Below, in pieces: positions 57,133 through 64,000 of a stretch of DNA of 64,000 nt. The notes below the pieces were generated by a model. It was given only the letters and a program-made list of their open reading frames with translations, was not told where the DNA came from and searched no databases. Position 1 is the first letter of the stretch, and every line of letters starts with the position of its first letter. A program made the translations under genes and the position numbers. The stretch comes from Hanleya hanleyi. Taxonomy: Eukaryota > Mollusca > Polyplacophora > Lepidopleurida > Hanleyidae. The stretch lies in assembly GCA_036873755.1 (NCBI GenBank), contig JAVTVY010018835.1, positions 1-64,000 of the forward strand, given 5' to 3'.

Positions 57133-57478
57133 CAGGAGTCGAAATTTACACCTGTCTACCTGTCCCTGACAGGTAATTTTTGAAAGAGACAGGTAGAGAA
57201 ATAAAGTACCTGTCTCCAGTGACAGGTAGACAACAATTTTTTTTCTTGTGTTCAAAATATATATTTGACAAAATTCATTCAAAACGGCTTCTAATTAATG
57301 CATGGTGTCATTAATTTATTTGTAGCTTGGAACATGTAGCTTTTTCATTAACCTTGAATTACATATACTTGACAAGTTCAATGATAGCATGTTCAGGTAA
57401 TTCCTAAAGGTGACAGGTAAACTTTTTGGCCACCTGTCTCCTGTAACAAGTTCATTATTTTGAATATTTCGACCCCTG
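57133..57478. mobile_element. hAT-like MITE with TGTAT target duplication, empty site in copy A
   Basis: CAGGAGTCGAAAT and ATTTCGACCCCTG are inverted ends flanked by TGTAT (57128-57132, 57479-57483). Copy A reads CCTGTATGCTGACGG with no insert (near 51280). GACAGGTA motifs repeat near both ends, paralleling the GCAGGTCA motifs of the related element at 32606. Confidence 0.88.
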
Positions 57479-57649
57479 TGTATGCTGACGGACATTGGTA
57501 AAGTGCCATAAATGTGGCACAAATGATTAGAATGAGATAAAGAACTATACCAATTGCACATCTGCAAGGTACTAAGGATCCTCCATGTATGTGTTGAGAT
57601 TACTCAAACAGTAACCGAGATAAGGACCAGACAAGGAATTATAGATAGA

Positions 57650-58173
57650 TGGATGTACTTGGGCACTCCATTGCACTGCGATGGGCATTGGTCGTGCGAA
57701 CACGCCGTGCAACCCGTTTCCCCCAACCCGCCCAACACATGATCCCTCTTAACAGTGTCACATAGATACTGTGTAATCCCCACATTCTTATTAAGCAATA
57801 TACCTTCTCCACATTCAGCACAACCTTATACTCTTCTTTTCCCAGAACTACAGAAGTATCACATAATATTTCCATCTGTCAAGCCCCCTCATTCATTCTC
57901 TCTTATCGGGCCGATTCTAGTGGCAACTTTTACCAATTATCACCAAGGACACTCAACATTAAATCTCCTGATAACCACTCATCCTCCGCATCCACTCAAC
58001 ATTTAATATATCACCCATCAAATTTCCCTCAAACCCACTTTCTTCAATATTTGTTCATGCCCCCAACTCCCTAGTAATCCTTGTACTTGTGTCCTAAATG
58101 TTCAAGTATCCTATTGTTCCCCCGTCCTCTCCAGCTTTCCACTGTTGAGCTGTTTTCCGAAGTAATCCTTCAC
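57650..58173. other. ~524-bp insertion in copy B, nature unknown
   Basis: Copy A runs GTAGATGGGTGAGATAAAGG across this point, while copy B inserts C- and T-rich plus-strand sequence with no inverted ends, poly-A or coding signal that I can see. A deletion in A is the alternative. Confidence 0.6.
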
Positions 58174-58489
58174 ATAAAGGGTCATAACTTTGTTGAAAAT
58201 CATCGCAAAGGGAAGAACACTGACAGTGCACATGTGCAAGGTACTAACCATCTTCTAAGTACGTTTCAAAGTTGTCTATAACTGAGATATGGACCAGACA
58301 AGAAATTGTAGACTGATGACAATAAGGGCCATAACTGTGGAAAACCATAAATACGAAGCTGCGAATCTGAAAACCCCTCGGCTCTGGGCGCCAGCCATTC
58401 ATAATGTATTCAATAGGAACCAAGATTTCAGGAACACCAAGCAGTCAAGTGACAAATATACAGATTCTGAAAAATTTTGCAATTAGAAA

Positions 58490-58784
58490 TGGCCTCTAAG
58501 GTTTCCGTCCAATCAGAGAAACTGGTATTCATTACATAAGTCTCTTGATGCATCAATGACAGAGATAGAGATCATTAATGATTTTGCATAAATTAAAGAT
58601 GGCCGCCCATCCTTCCCGCCACTCAGAGGAACTGATGTGGTTATATTCATTGGAAGTCTCTTGATACATCGATGCTGTATACCAAGTTTCATATAGAACA
58701 CTGAAATGGTATCAAAAGATATACATCATTAAAGATTTTGCATAAATTAAAGATGGCCACCAAGGTTTCCGCCCAATCAGAAAA
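58490..58784 (+). repeat. two ~155-bp repeat cores
   Basis: GATTTTGCATAAATTAAAGA followed by TGGCC occurs at 58580 and 58732, and TTTCCGNCCAATCAGA at 58500 and 58766. This resembles a short HINE core array that adjoins the DIRS-like element end. Confidence 0.55.
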
Positions 58785-59108
58785 AAAAAAATTTTACAAG
58801 TAAATTTTCTGTTATTAAGCTAAAACTTACCTCACTTCCACTCTTTGCATTTCTTGTCTACATGAAATATCACAGTAAGAATTTAAATGACACAGTTATC
58901 TCCCCTGCTAGTCACCTGATTGCATAGCTACCCACAATTCTACTTCCTTCTTGTTCCACTGCGATACATGGTCTGGATGTATCATAGCGGGGAGGTTGGG
59001 TGGGCATCACTGGAAGTGAGGTAAGTTTTAGCTTAATAACAGAAAATTTACTTGTAAAATTTTTTTGTTATTTGCGCTGAAAACTTACCTCACTTCCACT
59101 CTTTGCAT
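58785..59108. repeat. terminal repeats of the DIRS-like element
   Basis: 58785-58840 and 59011-59066 are a perfect 56-bp inverted repeat (TTTTACAAGTAAATTTTCTG, TTATTAAGCTAAAAC) around a 170-bp spacer. A 29-bp stretch, AAAACTTACCTCACTTCCAC then TCTTTGCAT, is also repeated directly at 58822-58850 and 59080-59108. Such combined inverted and direct repeats serve circle formation in the DIRS replication model. Confidence 0.85.
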
Positions 59109-59404
59109 AGAATGCCACCGTAAGGTAGGTGGGCAAACTGATACAATCCGTGGTAGTGATAAATGCCATACAAAGTGACTAGATCAAAGTAGAAATCATA
59201 GATCTTCTACCCCACAGAGGATCCATGAAATCATACAACAGTAATAACCTGTATGCCTATGGTACACAGGGAACCTCTGTTGCTACTCTGACTTCAAGGC
59301 TGAGATGCAAGATACGCCCCCCCCCCTTTTTTTCGAAAGGGGCCGAGAGAAAAAAAGCACTCACCCGCAAGCAGGGTTACAACTGTACGCCCGGACTTTT
59401 GTAG
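59109..59404. other. 3' untranslated part of the DIRS-like element
   Basis: Non-coding, with a C9-T7 tract near 59316-59333. No other signal is seen. Confidence 0.5.
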
Positions 59405-60514
59405 CTATAATGCTGGCCTCGGTCCCCCTGACACCCGCTGTGCGGTCACAAGTGGGCCGATGGAATAGAGGTCGTTACATGCCAACGTCATGTCCCGGAG
59501 ATAGTAGGAGGCAAATGTCGTGTTTGACCTCCAGTAGCACGCCCTCATAATGTCAGTCACCGATCTGTTGGACCATAGAGGCCATGATGCCGCTAATGCC
59601 CTAATCTCGTGACCCGAAACGTTTACAAGCGCGGCTTGCCTATCAGTAGCCGTGGAGTACGCTAGCCGAATCGTATTTTTGAGCCAACTCGAGATAGTGT
59701 TTTTACTTATTTCTTGTTTGGCTTTGGGATCGAAAGGGATAAACAAACGCCTCCTTCCCGCTCTGATCTCCTCTGTACGATTCAGGTAACACGCAAGAGC
59801 CCGAACCGGACACATTAACATGTCTGATTCAAGACCGGACGAAAGGAAATCAGATAAGGCTGGAATTGTGAACTCTCGAGATATGGAATCGTAGAGGGCT
59901 TGATTCTTGGCCACAAACTCAGGAACCGTTGTGAGAACTACCTTGCTCCAGTTCCTAGAGTGTCTGATGTTCCTTTTATCGAGCGCATGCAGCTCTGACA
60001 CCCTAGCTGCTGAAGCAAGAGCCAACAAAAACGAAGTTTTGTATGATAAATATTTTAGCTCAATAGCCTCTATTGGCTCGAAAGGTGGCTCTCCTAATTG
60101 CCGAAGTACTAAGGCTAAGTCCCACTTAGGTAATTTCGGAACAGCCGACTGACCAGTTATCTTGTATGACTTGATTAGTGCAGATAAATTTGGATCAGTC
60201 GAGGGATTAATCCCAGTACCCAGTAGAATAGGTTGAGCAATAGCTGCCCTATAACCTTCTACCGTAGCGGGCACCAGGCCCCTATCCCTGAACAGGTACA
60301 ATAGAAACTCTGCTACTTCAGGGATAGTGGCGCATGATGGGTTGATATCCCTCTCTCCACACCAAAGATCGAAGATTGCCCACTTTGAGTTGTATACAGC
60401 GGAAGAGGACGGTCGAATTGATTGTGCCATTCGGCGCCCAACCTCCGCTGAAAATCCCGCCTGAGCGAAGTGCTGCTTGAGCACTTGCACACGTGGTAGT
60501 GGAACAGTCCTGGC
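59405..60514 (-). CDS. tyrosine recombinase of the DIRS-like element
   Basis: It catalyses site-specific integration of the circular cDNA through a covalent phosphotyrosine. The frame is open from 62425 (1006 codons), but recombinase similarity starts only near codon 638 (about 60514). From there: an N-terminal core-binding part (KWAIFDLWCGERDINPS), LPKWDLALVL, the first catalytic Arg in ASAARVSELHALD (codon 808), H-x-x-R in GHEIRALAASW (939-942), a Trp-rich CYWRSN and the nucleophile in SYYLRD (975, or the Tyr before it). All catalytic residues are present. The frame lies -1 relative to RT/RNase H and overlaps it by about 200 bases, so expression may need a frameshift or internal start. Confidence 0.9.
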   Translation of the reverse strand, partial: ARTVPLPRVQVLKQHFAQAGFSAEVGRRMAQSIRPSSSAVYNSKWAIFDLWCGERDINPSCATIPEVAEFLLYLFRDRGLVPATVEGYRAAIAQPILLGTGINPSTDPNLSALIKSYKITGQSAVPKLPKWDLALVLRQLGEPPFEPIEAIELKYLSYKTSFLLALASAARVSELHALDKRNIRHSRNWSKVVLTTVPEFVAKNQALYDSISREFTIPALSDFLSSGLESDMLMCPVRALACYLNRTEEIRAGRRRLFIPFDPKAKQEISKNTISSWLKNTIRLAYSTATDRQAALVNVSGHEIRALAASWPLWSNRSVTDIMRACYWRSNTTFASYYLRDMTLACNDLYSIGPLVTAQRVSGGPRPAL

Positions 60515-62499
60515 TGGCTGTGGAATGTCGACGTTCCGGGCTGGCGCAGTAGATTGTGCCATACCGGAAGCTGTCTTGGTACATCTACCAGAAGATCCAA
60601 TAGTTCCGGGAACCACGGCCTTGCCGGCCACCACGGAACAATCAGGTAAACGACACACATGTGTTTGCGGATCTTCTGAAGTACCTTCGCTAGGATAGCT
60701 GGAGGAGGGAACGCATATGCTACCATCCTTGACCAGTCCTGCGATAGTGCGTCCACTGCATATGCCGACGGATCCGGAACCGGCGACATGAACAGGGGCA
60801 GTAGATTGTTGCGCCGAGTGGCGAACAGATCTATGTGTGGCATCTCCCAGACATGAGCTATTTGTTTTAGTATGGCTGGGTGAAGTTGCCACTCCGTGGG
60901 AATTATCTGATTCCGTCGTGAAAGCGAATCCGCTAAGACGTTCAGTACCCCCGGGATGTGCCTGGCCAACACCGATATGTTGTTGTCCCAGCACAGACCG
61001 AAAAAGATTTCCGCTTGGCTTTGTAATTGCGGAGATCTCGTCCCCCCCTGCTTGTTGATATAGGACACGACTGATGTGTTGTCCGTCGCAACTAGCAGGT
61101 TCTTGTCGGTCAATACGCTCACCCACGTGCGGATGGCATGTGTCACTGCCATAAACTCCAACACGTTTATATGGTACGAGCGTTCCTCGATTGTCCATAA
61201 CCCGGATGTCGACTTGGACTCGAGGTGGGCTCCCCCTCCTTCCATAGATGCGTCCGTGAACAGGTGATGTGACGGACGAAACGGAAGTAGGGACACACCT
61301 GGCATAACGTTGAGTGGATCCAGCCACCATTGGAGGCATTGTTTGACTAGCGGTGTTACAGGTATCCACGGATTCAACTGCCTTTCGACCCATTGATGAT
61401 TGAAGTAAATCATTAAGGAACGAAGCTGCAATCGCCCTCTTGGTGTTACGTCCTGTGTTGACGTCAAGAGGCCGATTATCGCAGCAAAGTGTAAAGCCCT
61501 GGCCTGAGATAACTTGAGGAACTGAGGTATCTTCGTCGTTATCTTTAGCCATCGATCTTCTGGGGGTTTGGCGAGAGCTCGTAGCGTATCGTATTCCACC
61601 CCCAGAAATTTGCGCCTTTGTGAAGGAATCAGCTCTGATTTCTCTTCGTGTGGGATGTATCCCAGAGAAGTCAATATCCTTAAGACAAACTGTGTGTCTA
61701 GGATTAACTGCTCCTTGCAGGCATTCCTTAGCAGGGAGTCGTCGATATAAAAGTGGTACTTTATACCTAGACTGTGCAGGAATTGTGCCACTGGTGTAAA
61801 CACTCGTGTGAACACCCAAGGGGAAGTGGATAGGCCGAACGGAAGCACTTGAATTTGGAAGCGTCGTTTGCCGACCATGAATCTCAAGTACTTCCTGTCC
61901 CCCGGATGTATCGGGATATGCAGGTATGCATCCCTTAAATCCAGAGAAGTCAGCCATTCCCCTTGTCCGAGTACTGTCCGGATAGACCGGAAGGACTCCA
62001 TGCGGAAGTGTGGCGGTGGAGTGAGGTAGTCCTTGTTGAGGCGCTTTAGGTTTATAACCATGCGCATCTCGGACGTGTCTTTCTTGGGGACCAGAAAGAC
62101 CGGCGAATAGAACCCAGGTGACGTGTCCGAAACCGGAAGCTCTATTACAGCTGCCTTCTCTATCAGCTTGTCCACAGAGGACTGTATCGCTGATAGATGA
62201 CCCGTTCGTAATGGTATACGAGACGGAAGGGGATGAGCAGTCAAGGGAGGAAGCGTGTCGAACAATAGGCGATAGCCGTATCTGATCGTTCGAATGACCC
62301 ACGCTTCCGTCCCGATCCTTATCCAGTTCCTCCAAAACAACTGCAGCCTTCCCCCTACCGGAAGGTCTAGTTGCTGGGGAACTGGAAACATTATGTCTCG
62401 GTGTTTCCGCCATACCGGAAGCCACCCGGTACGGCCCAAGACATCAGGAATCCTTCTTTGACTGCTTAGATTTCCCCTTGCCCTGCTTCTTATGGCCAT
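60313..62499 (-). CDS. reverse transcriptase/RNase H of the DIRS-like element
   Basis: 728 codons from the first ATG at 62499. RT: FLVPKKDTSEMRMVINLKRL (136-155), SLDLRDAY with a catalytic Asp (185-192), LPFGLSTSPWVF (219-230) and the active-site YIDD (251-254). RNase H: FTDASMEGGG (Asp415), VLEF (Glu448), ATDNTS (Asp473) and LADSLSR (Asp524). The following tail, IDLFATRRNNLLP and PWWPARPWFPELL, is typical of DIRS-type polyproteins. No adenine methyltransferase domain follows. It copies element RNA into DNA and removes the RNA. It overlaps the end of gag by 56 bases. Confidence 0.93.
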   Translation of the reverse strand: MAIRSRARGNLSSQRRIPDVLGRTGWLPVWRKHRDIMFPVPQQLDLPVGGRLQLFWRNWIRIGTEAWVIRTIRYGYRLLFDTLPPLTAHPLPSRIPLRTGHLSAIQSSVDKLIEKAAVIELPVSDTSPGFYSPVFLVPKKDTSEMRMVINLKRLNKDYLTPPPHFRMESFRSIRTVLGQGEWLTSLDLRDAYLHIPIHPGDRKYLRFMVGKRRFQIQVLPFGLSTSPWVFTRVFTPVAQFLHSLGIKYHFYIDDSLLRNACKEQLILDTQFVLRILTSLGYIPHEEKSELIPSQRRKFLGVEYDTLRALAKPPEDRWLKITTKIPQFLKLSQARALHFAAIIGLLTSTQDVTPRGRLQLRSLMIYFNHQWVERQLNPWIPVTPLVKQCLQWWLDPLNVMPGVSLLPFRPSHHLFTDASMEGGGAHLESKSTSGLWTIEERSYHINVLEFMAVTHAIRTWVSVLTDKNLLVATDNTSVVSYINKQGGTRSPQLQSQAEIFFGLCWDNNISVLARHIPGVLNVLADSLSRRNQIIPTEWQLHPAILKQIAHVWEMPHIDLFATRRNNLLPLFMSPVPDPSAYAVDALSQDWSRMVAYAFPPPAILAKVLQKIRKHMCVVYLIVPWWPARPWFPELLDLLVDVPRQLPVWHNLLRQPGTSTFHSQPGLFHYHVCKCSSSTSLRRDFQRRLGAEWHNQFDRPLPLYTTQSGQSSIFGVERGISTHHAPLSLK

Positions 62500-63918
62500 A
62501 GGTCGATACTCTTGGCTCTAAAGAAGTAGGCGCTTCGTTATGCTGTTGGCCGGAAGCACCCTTATTAGCCTTGGAACTAGGCGGGTTCTTCTTAGCCTTC
62601 TTCGCCTTTGGACCCGACCCGGAAGCCATAGGTCTTTTAGACGAAGCACCGGAAGCAACTGACCTGTCATGCTCTATACGATCCATTTCAGGTCGAACTT
62701 CGGCAACAGCATCACCAAACAGTAAAGAAGAAGCCGTAGATGTCTCTAGTAGACTCCTCTTTACAGCTTCCGGTGTGTAACTATGCATAAAAGGAATGAA
62801 GGCCTTTCTCCTTAAATACACTAGCATAGAAGATAGGTAGGCATTGTGTACCAGTAAATCTTCTACAGCACCGGAAGCAAATCTTCTGGTAGTCAAGAAC
62901 GAGGTTTATACCCTCCTGTAACTGTTCTTGACTGTCCGCCCGACAGCGAAAATAAACCATCCTTTATGGCTTTAAGAAACCAGTCAAGGTGATTCGTAAT
63001 CGCCACTCCTTGTCGAGCAGTTTCCTCAAGTACTGCGGCCTGTTTGTTCGTGCAAGGAACATCCGGATTACTAGGGACTTTAGTATTGCTAGAGCATAAA
63101 TACTGAAAATCGCCGTTCACCTCTGCAGACCGGAAGCTAAACGGTGAGTTATGTACGCCATAACTTCGTATGTTTGGCTTCTGTACCGGGAACGGACCAG
63201 AAGATCCTGCAGGGCGGAAGCGAGCTTTTGGTCTCAACCTTATAGCACGTTCCTCCTGCGTAGTGGGTTCTGCTAAAGTTCTATGGAACAAGTGGCAAAT
63301 AGAATGAATAGCAGTTGAGGCCGGAAGCGTGGTAGCCGACCTCGTAACCCGGTTTGACTCTCCTGATTCAGTTTCAATATCCCCCGCATGTGGGACCGGA
63401 AGCTGCATATCAGGAATCAAGTCATAGATGCCGGAAATAAGTTCATAATATTTCCTAGCATCCGGATCAGTATTGGTAGGTTCATTCAATTCAGAGCTAC
63501 CGTACTGGTCCCTATCCACTTCCATAGCTTCCGGGGCTTCCTGCCAGGAGGGAGTATTGGAAGGGATAGTCCTCGACAAATTAGCTTCCGGTTTCCTAGA
63601 CTGTTCAGTCAAAACCAGAAGCAGTGGCGTACTACTCCGGAATTGACTGGTCATCATCTCTCTCAATTCCTTCATTTCCTCACGTTGCTGTTCCATACCG
63701 CGCAGTATGGCAGCCAATGTGGGATCAGTCACTTGAGAGTGGACCGGAAGCAAGGCCTGACGAGGTGTGTTCACACTCAAGGACCCTCCAGCTGGACGTG
63801 AGCACGGCCACTGTAAAGGTCGGTGAACGGGCATACGAGGCCGTAAACCGGAAGCACGTATAGGAGGACGCATCATACGATAAATTCCCGGTCCCGTACC
63901 TCGAACACCACCGGAAGC
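62357..63918. repeat. scattered CCGGAAGC octamers across gag
   Basis: Exact octamers at 62415, 62550, 62619, 62649, 62871, 63130, 63321, 63396, 63744, 63848 and 63911 on plus, and at 62766, 63527 and 63584 as the complement, mostly preceded by A. Two more lie in RT (60564, 62133). Near matches occur at 62358, 63214, 63615 and 63963. By chance about 0.05 would be expected here. Codon phase varies (A-S-G, L-P, F-R), so protein constraint does not explain it. Confidence 0.85.
62444..62896 (-). CDS. gag-like protein, C-terminal part, of the DIRS-like element
   Basis: The frame contains AVEDLLVHNAYLSSMLVYLR, LETSTASSLLFGDAVAEVRP and a Lys-rich tail (KAKKAKKNPPSSK, KKQGKGKSKQSKKDS), matching the conserved core and basic C-terminus of DIRS gag. 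Between it and the upstream part, QEQLQEGINLVLDYQKI (62890-62935) is read in the third frame. Two frameshifts therefore separate the pieces. Either this copy is damaged or the assembly has indels. The basic tail suits RNA binding. Confidence 0.65.
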   Translation of the reverse strand: MTTRRFASGAVEDLLVHNAYLSSMLVYLRRKAFIPFMHSYTPEAVKRSLLETSTASSLLFGDAVAEVRPEMDRIEHDRSVASGASSKRPMASGSGPKAKKAKKNPPSSKANKGASGQQHNEAPTSLEPRVSTYGHKKQGKGKSKQSKKDS

Positions 63919-63975
63919 AGATATCTGACCTAAGCCACGCAAGGGCGAAGGTAGACCAGCAACCGGATGCCGCAT
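62893..63975 (-). CDS. gag-like protein, first part, of the DIRS-like element
   Basis: 360 codons: Pro/Arg/Ser-rich at first, then a helical stretch (ILRGMEQQREEMKELREMMT), an acidic linker, and ARQGVAITNHLDWFLKAIKD, which resembles the conserved core of DIRS gag proteins. The reading frame ends TGGYKPRS at a stop that looks like the result of a frameshift, because the sense continues in other frames. The true N-terminus may lie beyond 64000; the first ATG is not supported by any signal. Confidence 0.65.
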   Translation of the reverse strand: MRHPVAGLPSPLRGLGQISASGGVRGTGPGIYRMMRPPIRASGLRPRMPVHRPLQWPCSRPAGGSLSVNTPRQALLPVHSQVTDPTLAAILRGMEQQREEMKELREMMTSQFRSSTPLLLVLTEQSRKPEANLSRTIPSNTPSWQEAPEAMEVDRDQYGSSELNEPTNTDPDARKYYELISGIYDLIPDMQLPVPHAGDIETESGESNRVTRSATTLPASTAIHSICHLFHRTLAEPTTQEERAIRLRPKARFRPAGSSGPFPVQKPNIRSYGVHNSPFSFRSAEVNGDFQYLCSSNTKVPSNPDVPCTNKQAAVLEETARQGVAITNHLDWFLKAIKDGLFSLSGGQSRTVTGGYKPRS

Positions 63976-64000
63976 AATTTGAACTGGTCTGATTGAGGGT

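Larger units (their letters stand above)
53318..58353. repeat. segmental duplication copy B
   Basis: Counterpart of 45988-51612, in direct orientation, with its inner edge about 1.7 kb from the end of copy A. It contains two insertions absent from A: 57133-57478 and about 57650-58173. Confidence 0.93.
58785..64000 (-). mobile_element. DIRS-like (tyrosine-recombinase) retrotransposon, 5' end outside the window
   Basis: On the minus strand the order is gag (63975 to 62444), RT/RNase H (62499-60313), tyrosine recombinase (to 59405), then terminal repeats (59108-58785). Having RT, RNase H and a tyrosine recombinase instead of an integrase defines the DIRS order. Inverted plus direct terminal repeats fit DIRS or Ngaro-like elements; which one cannot be settled without the other end. 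RT and recombinase are uninterrupted, but gag appears frameshifted, so this is a young yet perhaps inactive copy. Confidence 0.88.

Overview
This window is animal nuclear DNA, most likely from a mollusc and probably a bivalve. The coding sequence is split into short exons with GT-AG introns. The introns are packed with pearl/Helentron-type repeats that have cores of about 157 bp, (ACGG)n-like tails and a 3' hairpin, with foldback MITEs, and with tyrosine-recombinase (DIRS-like) retroelements. No prokaryotic-type gene, tRNA gene, rRNA gene or CRISPR array was seen.

The one host gene recognised is unc79, on the minus strand. It encodes a large accessory subunit of the NALCN sodium-leak channel. 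Seventeen exons between 37597 and 6740 join in phase at every junction, giving 874 codons without a stop. They correspond to the middle of the protein. The 5' exons (beyond 37597) and the 3' exons (below 6740) were not found and may lie outside the window.

Region by region. 68-6247: a decayed DIRS-like element with 39-bp terminal inverted repeats, a gag zinc cluster and a broken tyrosine recombinase, next to the last visible unc79 exon. 6258-37395: unc79 exons and introns. The introns hold three large tandem-core elements (8674-9693, 19690-20560, 28885-30975), a 20-copy minisatellite that abuts a splice donor (14818-15936), several MITEs, and a hAT-like element with a 5-bp target duplication and a zinc-finger remnant (32606-33453). 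37598-45987: a 42-bp minisatellite (to 41985), a perfect 99-bp palindrome beside it, and more MITEs. 45988-58353: a tandem segmental duplication, copy A 45988-51612 and copy B 53318-58353. The duplicate copies serve as empty sites that date later insertions: a piggyBac-like element in A and a hAT-like MITE in B. 58785-64000: the 3' part of a younger DIRS-like element with gag, RT/RNase H and tyrosine recombinase, ending in a perfect 56-bp inverted repeat. Its 5' end lies beyond the window.

The strongest unexplained signals are: about 16 copies of an 8-mer (CCGGAAGC or its complement) scattered through the younger element and read in all three frames; an intronic array whose every unit resembles a 3' splice site on the unc79 sense strand; the perfect 99-bp palindrome; and roughly 640 codons open in a second frame across the RT/RNase H gene.
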